The notes beneath the pieces were generated by a model. It ran no database searches. It was given only the letters and a program-made list of their open reading frames with translations, and had not been told where the DNA came from. Shown in pieces: positions 9,426 through 18,763 of a DNA stretch of 64,000 nucleotides; the first letter of the stretch is position 1; each line of letters begins with the position of its first letter. This DNA comes from an uncultured Pelagibacteraceae bacterium (GTDB taxonomy: Bacteria > Pseudomonadota > Alphaproteobacteria > Pelagibacterales > Pelagibacteraceae), in the NCBI GenBank assembly GCA_902533445.1, contig CACALX010000001.1, forward strand, positions 62,001 to 126,000, in the 5' to 3' direction. Position numbers and translations under genes: made by a program.

Positions 9426-9609
9426 TTGAAATAAATTTTTTAAAAAATTTTTTACCTTTCACTTTAGAACATAGTTTAAAATTTCTGGTTTGTGAATCCG
9501 CTGCTGTTGAAAAACCAAAATGAATTTGGGACCCATAAGTGTTTCAACTCTAGTAAAGATAAGCATATAATCTAAAGGTTGTTTTTATTTAGGAAAGGTC
9601 ATTAATCGT

Positions 9610-9697
9610 CCATAGAGCCATTTTAAGACTCGTTCGGGACCCCTCTTCAACAAGTGAACCATGGTGAACTTAGCGGAGCAACAGCGACGCTCTATGG
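9610..9697. other. Unidentified structured-RNA candidate closed by a 9-bp perfect stem
   Basis: CCATAGAGC (9610-9618) pairs exactly with GCTCTATGG (9689-9697); interior is GC-rich relative to its surroundings; no intact ORF. Confidence 0.4.
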
Positions 9698-9823
9698 CCT
9701 TAGTCTAGCAAAAATTCAGAGGTAAAAATCCGCATAAAGACTCAGTTATTTAATTTAAATTTAATTTTTTCTTTAGAAATAAAAACACAATAAACATTGA
9801 TTTATTTAAACAAGTAATCCTGC

Positions 9824-9845
9824 TGTGTAGTCGATGTGTAGTAGA
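9824..9845. repeat. Two-copy 11-bp tandem repeat (TGTGTAGTCGA / TGTGTAGTAGA)
   Basis: Direct read of the sequence; 10 of 11 bases identical. Confidence 0.6.
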
Positions 9846-9925
9846 AAATAATTTAGTAGATTCACAACGAGCTAAAACTGTTATAAACTCTTGCTAAGAA
9901 AGGATAAATTTATTGGAGCTATAAA

Positions 9926-9970
9926 TTTGTAATCAATAGGTCCGCGGTTCGAATCCGTGCGGGGGCACCA
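9926..9970 (+). pseudogene. Truncated tRNA-Thr(TGT) 3' fragment, anticodon loop to CCA (probable att-site duplication)
   Basis: TTTGTAATCAATAGGTC-CGCGG-TTCGAAT-CCGTG-CGGGGGC-ACCA: anticodon loop TTTGTAA, T-arm and acceptor 3' strand are intact; no GCCCCCG 5' acceptor strand and no D-arm precede it. Confidence 0.75.
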
Positions 9971-9979
9971 TTTCTTTCT

Positions 9980-10117
9980 TTACCAAGCAGTTAACTTCAA
10001 ACACTTATCAAAATTCTCGATACGAACATAGCAACCGAAGAATGACATTAATTTAAATGCAAAAAATCCTGCGAATAAAACTAAAGCAACTATTATAATT
10101 AGATTAAATTTATTCAT
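9980..10117 (-). CDS. 45-aa single-pass membrane small ORF (MNKFNLIIIVALVLFAGFFAFKLMSFFGCYVRIENFDKCLKLTAW)
   Basis: ATG 10115-10117, stop 9980-9982; 5 nt downstream of nadK on the same strand; hydrophobic N-terminal segment. Below the ORF track cutoff. Confidence 0.5.
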   Translation of the reverse strand: MNKFNLIIIVALVLFAGFFAFKLMSFFGCYVRIENFDKCLKLTAW

Positions 10118-10122
10118 TAAAT

Positions 10123-10893
10123 CTAACTTGTTTCTTTTCTTATTTGTTCAATTTTAATTTTTTTTTGCAAACTTCTATTTTTGTCATAGAGAAGATTAAA
10201 CTTAATTTTATTATTTATTTTCACAGTAATATATTTTGCATTTCTTACTTCCAAATTATCTGCAACTGCACTAATGGGTCTCTTAGATGGATTGAGATTT
10301 GTGATAACAATTTTAGTTTTATCATTAACTATTTTACCCTTCCACCTTCTTGGTCTAAATGCGCTAATTGGAGATATGGATAAATTTTTTGAATGAAGAC
10401 TTAATATAGGTCCATGAACAGAAAGGTTGTAAGCAGTACTTCCAGCAGGTGTTGACACTAAAACTCCATCAGAAACTAATTTTTTTATAATTTGTCTAGA
10501 ACCTTGTTTAATTGATAACGAAGCTGCTTGTCTGCTCTGTCTTAATACAGAAACCTCATTAATCGCTATAGATTTTTTGATTTGATTATTTTTATTTCTT
10601 ACAATCATTTCTAAAGGAGAAATTGTAACCATATCTGCTTTAGAGAGGTTTTTTATAATATCTTTTGAGGAAAATTTATTCATTAAAAAACCATAGTTTC
10701 CAGAATTAATCCCATAGAAAAATTTATTTGAATTTTTGTTTCTTTTAAGAGTTTGGAGCATAAAACCATCACCTCCAATAACAATAGTTAAATTTTTGTT
10801 TTGAAGATTATTAGAACTAATTTTTTTTAATAAAATATTTTTTATATTTAAGGATTTCTTATTTTTATCAGAAATAATTTGCAGCTTGTTCAT
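10123..10893 (-). CDS. nadK: NAD kinase
   Basis: IGGDGFMLQTLK, NSGNYGFLMN, SDGVLVSTPAGSTAYNLSVHGPI motifs. Confidence 0.92.
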   Translation of the reverse strand: MNKLQIISDKNKKSLNIKNILLKKISSNNLQNKNLTIVIGGDGFMLQTLKRNKNSNKFFYGINSGNYGFLMNKFSSKDIIKNLSKADMVTISPLEMIVRNKNNQIKKSIAINEVSVLRQSRQAASLSIKQGSRQIIKKLVSDGVLVSTPAGSTAYNLSVHGPILSLHSKNLSISPISAFRPRRWKGKIVNDKTKIVITNLNPSKRPISAVADNLEVRNAKYITVKINNKIKFNLLYDKNRSLQKKIKIEQIRKETS

Positions 10894-10897
10894 TTAT

Positions 10898-10983
10898 TGG
10901 TGCCCTCGGCCAGACTCGAACTGGCACTCCGCAAGCGGCAAGGATTTTAAGTCCTTTGTGTCTACCAATTTCACCACGAGGGC
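10898..10983 (-). tRNA. tRNA-Leu(TAA)
   Basis: Reverse complement GCCCTCGTGGTGAAATTGGTAGACACAAAGGACTTAAAATCCTT...GCCAGTTCGAGTCTGGCCGAGGGCACCA; long variable arm and encoded CCA. Confidence 0.95.
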
Positions 10984-11081
10984 ATTAATGAATTTCATGA
11001 GTGTTTATGCTAATATTTATAATTGAACAAGTCTAATTAGTAAAATTGTTATTTATTGGAATATTTTATAAATATCAATCA

Positions 11082-11885
11082 ATGAAAAAAGCAATAAAAG
11101 TTTTGATATTTACTGACTTAGACGGATCTCTGCTTCACAGAGATACGTTTAAATTTGATGAAATAAAAAACTATTTAAAACAACTAATTTCAAAAGGTAT
11201 TTTTATAATACCCAATACTAGTAAAACAGAGAAAGAAATTTTAGAATTTAATTATGAGTTAGGATCAAATTTACCTTTTATTTCTGAAAATGGAGCAGCT
11301 ATTAATGGCTTAGAATTATTGAATGCAGATTTACCTAAAGAATTAATTCTTAGCAGAGAAAAGTATGATCTTTTAAATATTTTTAAAAATATAGTTCCAA
11401 TAAACCTGCAAAATAAATGCAGTTGGGTGTCTGAAATGAATAAAAAAAAACAAAGTTTAGTTTTTGGTTTAGAAGATAAAAAACTAAAGATGGCATTAAA
11501 TCGTAAATACACTATTCCATTTATATTTGAGGGGACTAAAAATCAAAGGAATGAATTATCTAAGATAATTAAAAATGAAGATCTTTACTTACAAGAAGGA
11601 GGAAGGGTTATTAATTTAACAGATAGAGTTAGTAAAGCTAAAGCTCTTCAAATATTTGTAAGATTTTTGAAAAAAAATAATAAAAATATAAAAACAATAG
11701 CTGTTGGTGATAATTACAATGATTTAGACATGCTAAAAAAGAGTGATTTTCCGTGCTTAGTATTTAATGACAAATTTACTTTAGATGAAATTCCTATAAA
11801 TAATTTAATAACAACAAATAAGCCATCACCTGAAGGCTGGGCAGATGTGATCAAAATGGCTCTAGTTAAAATAAACGAACATTAA
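11082..11885 (+). CDS. mpgP: HAD-family mannosyl-3-phosphoglycerate phosphatase-like protein
   Basis: LIFTDLDGSLL, TSKTEKEI, AVGDNYNDLDML; adjacent to a GpgS-like gene. Internal start MKKAIK preferred over 11046. Confidence 0.75.
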   Translation: MKKAIKVLIFTDLDGSLLHRDTFKFDEIKNYLKQLISKGIFIIPNTSKTEKEILEFNYELGSNLPFISENGAAINGLELLNADLPKELILSREKYDLLNIFKNIVPINLQNKCSWVSEMNKKKQSLVFGLEDKKLKMALNRKYTIPFIFEGTKNQRNELSKIIKNEDLYLQEGGRVINLTDRVSKAKALQIFVRFLKKNNKNIKTIAVGDNYNDLDMLKKSDFPCLVFNDKFTLDEIPINNLITTNKPSPEGWADVIKMALVKINEH

Positions 11886-11896
11886 TAAGGTGTTAT

Positions 11897-13117
11897 ATGA
11901 GTGATTTTTCACAAAATGGCATTATTTCAACACTTCATGATTTTGGTACAAAGTCAACAAAGCAAATAGAAAAAGAGCTTTTAAGTTTTTCAAAAGAGAG
12001 AAAAATGGAACTTATATTGCCTTGTCTTTATAGCGAATTAAATGGAGATGCATTACCAAAAATTGTTTCTGAAATTGCTAAAACTAATTATCTACATCAC
12101 ATAATAATAGGACTAGATCAAGCTAATGAAAAACAAGCCAGAAAAGCATGGACATTTTTTGAAAAATTAGAAACTCCATTCACAATACTTTGGAACGATG
12201 GTCCAAATTTAAAAAAATTAGATAAAGAATTACAAAAAAAAGCATTAGCACCGAATGAAAAAGGCAAAGGCAGAAATGTTTGGTACTGCATAGGAATGTC
12301 TATAGCAAGAAATAGTGCAAGATCTGTCGCATTACATGATTGTGATATAAAAACATATGATCGAAGGATGCTAGCAAAATTATTTTACCCAGTAGTTAAT
12401 CCTTTATTCAATTTTGAATTTTGCAAGGGTTACTATCCTAGGGTCGCAGATAACAAAATGAATGGAAGAGTAGCCAGACTTTTAGTGTTTCCGATATTAA
12501 ATGCTTTAGAAAAAACAATAGGTAAAAGTGAATATTTGGATTTTATGAAATCATTTAAATACCCACTAGCTGGAGAATTTTCTTTTAGAAGAAATATTCT
12601 TCCTGAATTAAGAATTTCATCAGACTGGGGAATAGAAATTGGAATATTGTCAGAAATGCAAAGAAACTTTTCTCCACAAAATATCTGTCAGGTTGATTTA
12701 GCAGATACTTATGACCACAAACATCAAGATTTATCTATTGATGATGAAAATAAAGGTTTGTCAAGAATGTCCATTGATATAATTAAGACCTTTATCAAAA
12801 AACTTGCTACTCAAGGTCACTCGTTTAGTAGAGAACAATTGAGATCACTTAAAGCAACATACTATAGGTCAGCACTTGATTTAATTGACGCTTATCGAGG
12901 TGATGCTGAAATGAATGGTTTGAAATTTGATTCACACTCAGAAGAAAAAGCTGTTGAATTATTTTCAAAAAATATAATTAAAGCTGGCGAAGACTTTTAT
13001 TTAAATCCCATGGATGCTCCATTTATACCAACATGGAGCAGAGTTAAAAGTGCAATTCCAGATTTTTTATCAAGATTAGAAATAGCTGTTAATGAGGATA
13101 ATAAATATTATCTTTAG
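11897..13117 (+). CDS. gpgS: Glucosyl-3-phosphoglycerate synthase-like glycosyltransferase
   Basis: MELILPCLYSELNGDALPKIV...GKGRNVWYCIGMSIARNSARSVALHDCDI; overall match to the GpgS/GT81-type family. Confidence 0.75.
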   Translation: MSDFSQNGIISTLHDFGTKSTKQIEKELLSFSKERKMELILPCLYSELNGDALPKIVSEIAKTNYLHHIIIGLDQANEKQARKAWTFFEKLETPFTILWNDGPNLKKLDKELQKKALAPNEKGKGRNVWYCIGMSIARNSARSVALHDCDIKTYDRRMLAKLFYPVVNPLFNFEFCKGYYPRVADNKMNGRVARLLVFPILNALEKTIGKSEYLDFMKSFKYPLAGEFSFRRNILPELRISSDWGIEIGILSEMQRNFSPQNICQVDLADTYDHKHQDLSIDDENKGLSRMSIDIIKTFIKKLATQGHSFSREQLRSLKATYYRSALDLIDAYRGDAEMNGLKFDSHSEEKAVELFSKNIIKAGEDFYLNPMDAPFIPTWSRVKSAIPDFLSRLEIAVNEDNKYYL

Positions 13118-13123
13118 TCTTAT

Positions 13124-13525
13124 TTATGTTCTAAGTGCTTTAAGTAAAAATCTTTTATCAAGTTTACAATCTTGATATCCTTTTTTTACAACATTTAAAT
13201 ATCTTTCGGTTGGAAATTTGAACGGAGATTTTTTAACCATTGTATAAGTCATGACTTTTTTTCCATAATAATAAAAATAATGTTTTTTATAAAGAATTGG
13301 AAAATCCTCATAAACATCCAACTTTTTCTCATCACTTTTTGAAATTTCAAATAATCCACCTGGTACAATGGAATTCTTTTTTGGCTCAATGTCTGCCGCT
13401 CTGTATTTGCTTCTAAATGTTAATTTAAAATCTTTTAAATTTATTTTTTTTAAAAAAATACTGTCTTTACATCTTCGTTTCATTTGAAAATGATGAAGAT
13501 TGCTACCGTAAGCAAAATACAACAT
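13124..13525 (-). CDS. Gamma-glutamylcyclotransferase-like (AIG2 fold) protein
   Basis: N-terminal LYFAYGSNLHHFQMKRRC; VPGGLFEIS; DVYEDFPILYKK. Confidence 0.8.
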   Translation of the reverse strand: MLYFAYGSNLHHFQMKRRCKDSIFLKKINLKDFKLTFRSKYRAADIEPKKNSIVPGGLFEISKSDEKKLDVYEDFPILYKKHYFYYYGKKVMTYTMVKKSPFKFPTERYLNVVKKGYQDCKLDKRFLLKALRT

Positions 13526-14274
13526 TAGCGCTCAACTACCTCAATTTTTTTTTCATTTACAAATTTTAAAATCTGCGAATTACAATCATCAATTTTATTT
13601 TGATCTTCTGATCTAATAACTATCGATACACCAAGCTTACCAGCATGAAAAAATGGGTAACTGCCAATCTCTACGTCCAAATTATTATTTTGTACTTTCG
13701 TTAATGAACTTGCAATTTCACTTTCAACTGTTCTTAAACTTATAGTTAAGCTTTTGATTGGTTCACCTCCAACTATATTATTTGTTAATCCACCTAACAT
13801 AGATTTTAATATAGAAGGAACTCCTGGTAGCGAATAAACATTCTCAACATTAAATCCTGGAGCACCACTTGTTGGATTTAAAATAAGATTTGCATTTTCA
13901 GGCATCCATGCCATTTTCTGTCTTCCCTGATTAAATTCTCCAGGTTGGTAATATTCCTTTAGAATTTTGAAAGCTTCTTTGTGAACTTCATATTTTATAC
14001 CAAATGCTTTTGAAACTGATTGAGCTGTTATATCGTCGTGAGTAGGACCAATACCACCAGTTGTAAAAACATAATCATATTTTAATCTAAGTAAATTTAG
14101 TGTTTCGACTATAGTGTTTTCAACATCAGGAATTACTCTAACCTCCTCAACCTCTACTCCTATAGAATTTAACCAGGTTGCTAATGTTGAGGTATTGGTA
14201 TCTTGTGTTCTTCCAGATAAAATTTCATTACCAATAATTAAAATTGAAGCTTTAAATTTTGCTTTTTTATCCAT
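13525..14274 (-). CDS. CinA-like molybdopterin-binding domain protein
   Basis: IIGNEILSGRTQDTN, TTGGIGPTHDDIT, MPENANLILNPTSGAPGF; start trimmed to MDKKAK. Confidence 0.85.
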   Translation of the reverse strand: MDKKAKFKASILIIGNEILSGRTQDTNTSTLATWLNSIGVEVEEVRVIPDVENTIVETLNLLRLKYDYVFTTGGIGPTHDDITAQSVSKAFGIKYEVHKEAFKILKEYYQPGEFNQGRQKMAWMPENANLILNPTSGAPGFNVENVYSLPGVPSILKSMLGGLTNNIVGGEPIKSLTISLRTVESEIASSLTKVQNNNLDVEIGSYPFFHAGKLGVSIVIRSEDQNKIDDCNSQILKFVNEKKIEVVER

Positions 14275-14294
14275 ATGAAATATATAATTTACCA

Positions 14295-14993
14295 ATGGAA
14301 TTTACCAAGTCTTTAGTAAAAGGCAAATTAATCAAACGTTACAAAAGGTTTTTTACCGACATCAAACTTGGTAAAGAAATTGTTACAGCTCATTGTCCTA
14401 ACACAGGTTCTATGAAGGGCTTATTAGATGAAGGTAATGAGGTTTATTTACTACCAAATAATGATCCTAAGAGAAAACTTAAGTTTGGACTTGAAATAAT
14501 TAAATCAAGAAAAAATTTAGTAGGTGTCAATACTCATATGGCTAACAAGATAGTAAATCATGCTATCCATAATAATTTTATCAATGAATTAAAAAATAAC
14601 GATAAAATAAAACCAGAGGTATTCTTTAATAAGGAGACTAGATTTGATTTTTTGCTAGAAAAAAAAAATCAAAAAAGCTTTGTAGAGGTCAAGAACGTTA
14701 CTTTATTTAGAGATAAAGAAACTGCTGAGTTTCCAGATGCCATTACTTCAAGAGGATCTAAGCATTTATTAACTCTTATTGACGCCATAAATAAAGGTTA
14801 TAAAGGTTATCTGATATTTCTAGTTCAAATTCAAAATATGAAATATTTTAAAATAGCTAAAGATATCGACGAAGAATATTATAAAAATTATAAAAAAGCT
14901 AAAAAAGCTGGTGTAAATTTTCTAGCTTATAGATGTGATATAAGTTCAAAAAAAATTATTATAGATAAAAAACTTAAAATTTTAGATGAGTGA
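14295..14993 (+). CDS. sfsA: Sugar fermentation stimulation protein SfsA
   Basis: KGKLIKRYKRFF, AHCPNTGSMKGLL, ETRFDFLL, FVEVKNVTL; start trimmed to MEFTKS. Confidence 0.88.
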   Translation: MEFTKSLVKGKLIKRYKRFFTDIKLGKEIVTAHCPNTGSMKGLLDEGNEVYLLPNNDPKRKLKFGLEIIKSRKNLVGVNTHMANKIVNHAIHNNFINELKNNDKIKPEVFFNKETRFDFLLEKKNQKSFVEVKNVTLFRDKETAEFPDAITSRGSKHLLTLIDAINKGYKGYLIFLVQIQNMKYFKIAKDIDEEYYKNYKKAKKAGVNFLAYRCDISSKKIIIDKKLKILDE

Positions 14994-15756
14994 TTATAAA
15001 GAAAAATTTGAAAAAATGAGAGTTGCTGGTGATTTAGCAGCTAGGACACTTGATATGTTAACTGATAACATTAAGGAAGGTGTCTCCACAGACTATATAG
15101 ATAAATTGGGATATGAGTTTATAAGAGATAATGGAGGACACTCTGCTCCACTTTACTATAGAGGTTTTACAAAATCTTTATGTACTTCATTGAATCATGT
15201 TGTGTGTCATGGAATTCCTTCGGAGAGAGTTTTAAGAGATGGTGATGCGGTAAATATTGATGTTACTGCAATTGTAGATGAACATTATGGTGATACCAGT
15301 AGAATGTTTTGTATTGGTAAAACACCAATTAAATTAAACAATCTAATAAATGCTACTTACGAGTCAATGATGAGAGCAATTAGAATTTTAAAACCAGGAA
15401 TTAAATTAGGTGATATTGGTTACGAAATTCAATCATTTGTTGAAGAAAAAGGATACTCTGTTGTAAGAGATTTTTGTGGTCACGGTATAAGTACAACATT
15501 TCATGAACCACCAAACATTTTACATTATGGAAGTAAAAACTCAGGACCAGAGTTAAAACCTGGAATGACTTTTACAATAGAGCCTATGATAAATTCAGGC
15601 AAATATGATGTTAAAATGTTAAATGATGGTTGGACTGCTGTCACAAAAGATAAATCTTTATCAGCTCAATTTGAACATACGTTAGGAATTACTGAAAATG
15701 GTTATGAAATCTTTACAGAATCTGCTAAAGGTTATTCAAAGCCTCCATACTTATAA
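14986..15756 (+). CDS. map: Methionine aminopeptidase type I
   Basis: LCTSLNHVVCHGIP, DGDAVNIDVT, YGDTSRMF, CGHGISTTFHEPP, FTIEPMI. Confidence 0.95.
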   Translation: MSDYKEKFEKMRVAGDLAARTLDMLTDNIKEGVSTDYIDKLGYEFIRDNGGHSAPLYYRGFTKSLCTSLNHVVCHGIPSERVLRDGDAVNIDVTAIVDEHYGDTSRMFCIGKTPIKLNNLINATYESMMRAIRILKPGIKLGDIGYEIQSFVEEKGYSVVRDFCGHGISTTFHEPPNILHYGSKNSGPELKPGMTFTIEPMINSGKYDVKMLNDGWTAVTKDKSLSAQFEHTLGITENGYEIFTESAKGYSKPPYL

Positions 15757-15759
15757 TTA

Positions 15760-17052
15760 ATGATTAAAAGATACTCTCGAAAAGAATTAACTGATATTTG
15801 GTCAGAGGAAAATAAATATAAAATTTGGCTAGATGTAGAGGTTGCAGCTGCTGAGGCTATGGAAAAACTTGGTCAAATACCAAAAGGAGTAGCTTCAATT
15901 GTTAGCAAAAAAGCAATTATCAATGTAAATAGAATACATAAAATTGAATCTGAAGTTAAACATGATGTTATAGCTTTTCTTACCTCTGTTACAGAAAAAG
16001 CAGGAATTAAAGCAAGATATTTACATCAAGGTATGACTTCATCAGATGTACTTGATACTAGTTTTAATATTCAATTAGTTCAATCTGGAAAAATAATTCT
16101 TAAAGATATCGATCAGATTTTAAAAGTACTTAAGAAGCAGGCAAAAAAATATAAAATGACTCCATGTATGGGAAGAAGTCATGGAATTCATGCTGAACCA
16201 GTTACTTTTGGATTAAAATTAGCTTCTTTTTATGAGGAATTTAAAAGAAACAGAAAAAGACTTAAATATGCAATAGATGAGGTATCAACCTGTGCGATAT
16301 CAGGAGCTGTTGGAACTTTTGCAAATATAAGCCCTAATGTTGAAAAACATGTTGCAAAAAAATTAGGTTTAAAAGTTGAACCAATTTCAACTCAAGTTAT
16401 TCCAAGAGATCGACATGCTTTTTATTTTTCAGTTTTAGGTATTATTGCAGGTTCAATTGAGAGAGTTGCAATTGAGATAAGACATTTACAAAGAACAGAG
16501 GTTTATGAATTGCAAGAGTATTTTTCAAAAAAACAAAAAGGATCGTCTGCGATGCCTCATAAGAAAAATCCAATTTTAAGTGAAAACTTAACTGGTTTAG
16601 CTAGAATGGTTAGAAGTGCTGTGATACCAGCTTTAGAAAATATAGCGCTATGGCATGAAAGAGACATTTCACACTCAAGTGTTGAAAGAAACATTGGTCC
16701 TGATGCAAATATTACAACAGACTTTGCATTGGTTAGATTAACAAATATTTTAGACAAAATGATTGTTTACCCTAAAAAAATGTTAGAAAACTTGAATATA
16801 ACAAAAGGGCTAATTTTCTCTCAAGAAGTTATGTTAGAATTAACTAAATCTGGTTTAAGTAGAGAAAAATCTTACAGAATAGTTCAATCGTATGCGAAAA
16901 AATGTTTTGCAGAAAACCTAAACTTATTTGATGTGATATCTAATGATAGGTTTATTATGAGCAAAATTACAACGAAAAGGCTTAAATCAATATTTAGTTA
17001 CGCAAAACACTTTAAAAATGTGAATTTGATCTTTAGAAGAGTTTTTAAATAA
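15760..17052 (+). CDS. purB: Adenylosuccinate lyase
   Basis: [40 protein letters not shown] signature. Confidence 0.95.
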   Translation: MIKRYSRKELTDIWSEENKYKIWLDVEVAAAEAMEKLGQIPKGVASIVSKKAIINVNRIHKIESEVKHDVIAFLTSVTEKAGIKARYLHQGMTSSDVLDTSFNIQLVQSGKIILKDIDQILKVLKKQAKKYKMTPCMGRSHGIHAEPVTFGLKLASFYEEFKRNRKRLKYAIDEVSTCAISGAVGTFANISPNVEKHVAKKLGLKVEPISTQVIPRDRHAFYFSVLGIIAGSIERVAIEIRHLQRTEVYELQEYFSKKQKGSSAMPHKKNPILSENLTGLARMVRSAVIPALENIALWHERDISHSSVERNIGPDANITTDFALVRLTNILDKMIVYPKKMLENLNITKGLIFSQEVMLELTKSGLSREKSYRIVQSYAKKCFAENLNLFDVISNDRFIMSKITTKRLKSIFSYAKHFKNVNLIFRRVFK

Positions 17053-17837
17053 TGAAAAAAGGAAAAAAACTATACGAAGGTAAAGCAAAAATCATTTATG
17101 CAACAAATGATAAAAATTTAGTTATTCAATATTTCAAAGACGATGCGACAGCATTCAATAATCAAAAGAAAACTACGATTGAAGGAAAAGGTGTTTTAAA
17201 TAACAGAATATCTGAACATATTCTTTCAAATTTATCTCAAATAGGAATTAAAAATCATTTAGTAAAAAGATTAAATATGCGTGAACAAATAATAAAACTA
17301 GTTGAGATAATTCCGATTGAATTTATTGTTAGAAATGTTGCAACAGGATCTATCACTAAAAGATTAGGCATTGAGGATGGGACTGTTTTAAAAGAACCAT
17401 TAATTGAATACTGCTTAAAAGATGACAAATTAGGTGACCCTCTAATTGCAGAAGAACACATAATAGCTTTCGATTGGGCTAGTAAGAACGAAATTGATAA
17501 AGTCAAAAAAATGATATTAAGAATTAATGACTTTATGATTGGAATGTTTAGAGGAGTTGGAATTAAATTGATTGATTTCAAACTAGAATTTGGAAGATTA
17601 AAATCTAATGGGAAGCAAGAAGTAATACTAGCAGATGAAATTAGCCCAGATACATGCAGACTTTGGGACAGTATTACTGATAAAAAACTTGATAAAGACA
17701 GATTTAGAAAAGATTTAGGTGATTTAATTCCAGCGTACACAGAAGTTGCTAAAAGATTAGGTATTTTGCATGAACAATCAAATGTAAGTGCCGTGAATGT
17801 AACAAAATTATCATCTGTTAAGAGAAAGAAAAAATGA
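17052..17837 (+). CDS. purC: SAICAR synthase
   Basis: [48 protein letters not shown]. Confidence 0.95.
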   Translation: MKKGKKLYEGKAKIIYATNDKNLVIQYFKDDATAFNNQKKTTIEGKGVLNNRISEHILSNLSQIGIKNHLVKRLNMREQIIKLVEIIPIEFIVRNVATGSITKRLGIEDGTVLKEPLIEYCLKDDKLGDPLIAEEHIIAFDWASKNEIDKVKKMILRINDFMIGMFRGVGIKLIDFKLEFGRLKSNGKQEVILADEISPDTCRLWDSITDKKLDKDRFRKDLGDLIPAYTEVAKRLGILHEQSNVSAVNVTKLSSVKRKKK

Positions 17838-18076
17838 AAATCTCAGTAGTAATCACTTTAAAAAAAGATGTATTAGATCCACAAGGCAAAGTTATTCATC
17901 AAACTTTAGATGGCATGGGCTTTGATGATGTTAATGAAGTTAGACAAGGTAAATATTTTGAAATTGATACAAAAGAAAATGATCCAAAAAAAGCTAAAGA
18001 TAAAGTTGAAGAAATGTGCAAAAAACTTTTAGCCAATCTTGTAATTGAAAACTATAAAATTATTGATCTAAAGTAA
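17834..18076 (+). CDS. purS: FGAM synthase subunit PurS
   Basis: 80 aa, [18 protein letters not shown], between purC and purQ. Confidence 0.93.
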   Translation: MKISVVITLKKDVLDPQGKVIHQTLDGMGFDDVNEVRQGKYFEIDTKENDPKKAKDKVEEMCKKLLANLVIENYKIIDLK

Positions 18077-18079
18077 TTA

Positions 18080-18763
18080 ATGAAATCATCTGTCATTACT
18101 TTTCCTGGATCCAATTGCGATAGAGATATGGATGTCGCTCTAAAGAAATTTGGATTTAAGAATAAAATGGTTTGGCATGATGATGCTGAACTTCCAAAAA
18201 GTGATTTAATTGTATTACCAGGAGGATTTTCATATGGTGATTATTTAAGATGTGGAAGTATGGCATCTAAATCAAAAATCATGAAGTCAGTCATTAATTT
18301 TGCCAACTCTGGTGGCATGGTAATGGGAATTTGTAATGGATTTCAAATATTAGTTGAAACTGGACTAGTTCCAGGTGTTTTATTAAGAAACAAATATTTA
18401 GAATTTATTTGCAAAAATGTATTCGTAAAAATTAATAACAAAACAAATAATTATTTTAGTAATATTAAAAATGAAGTCCTAGAATTTCATATTGCACACA
18501 ATGAAGGGAATTATTTTTGTACAAAAGATCAATTAAAAGAAATTGAAGATAATGAACAGATTGCAATAAATTATTGTAATGAAAATGGAAAAATAGAAGA
18601 ACAATTTAATCCGAACGGTTCGATTAAAAATATTGCTGGTATATTTAATAAAGAAAAAAATATTTTAGGGATGATGCCTCATCCTGAAAGAATGATTGAT
18701 AATTGTTTATCTGGAGAAGATGGATCAATTTTTTTTAATAATTTAATTAATAATTTAAAATGA
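18080..18763 (+). CDS. purQ: FGAM synthase subunit PurQ
   Basis: FPGSNCDRDM, LPGGFSYGDYLRCG, GICNGFQIL, MMPHPER. Confidence 0.95.
   Translation: MKSSVITFPGSNCDRDMDVALKKFGFKNKMVWHDDAELPKSDLIVLPGGFSYGDYLRCGSMASKSKIMKSVINFANSGGMVMGICNGFQILVETGLVPGVLLRNKYLEFICKNVFVKINNKTNNYFSNIKNEVLEFHIAHNEGNYFCTKDQLKEIEDNEQIAINYCNENGKIEEQFNPNGSIKNIAGIFNKEKNILGMMPHPERMIDNCLSGEDGSIFFNNLINNLK

Noticed and set aside
9093-9434. 113-aa plus-strand ORF
   Set aside because: Antisense to the ParB-like start and the CxxC mini-protein; no family resemblance, probably spurious.
9560-9700. 5S rRNA on the minus strand (TCCCGAAC... match)
   Set aside because: Only a short CCCGAAC similarity; the closing stem spans about 88 nt instead of about 115 and the rest does not align to 5S.
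9490-9867. 9-bp inverted repeat TTGTGAATC / GATTCACAA as mobile-element ends
   Set aside because: A 9-bp match over about 400 AT-rich bases is expected by chance, and there is no transposase or target-site duplication.
9601-9970. One-piece or permuted tmRNA ending in GGGGGCACCA
   Set aside because: The acceptor 3' strand CGGGGGC-ACCA cannot form the G3-U70 pair needed for alanylation, there is no tag ORF, and the anticodon loop/T-arm matches tRNA-Thr(TGT).
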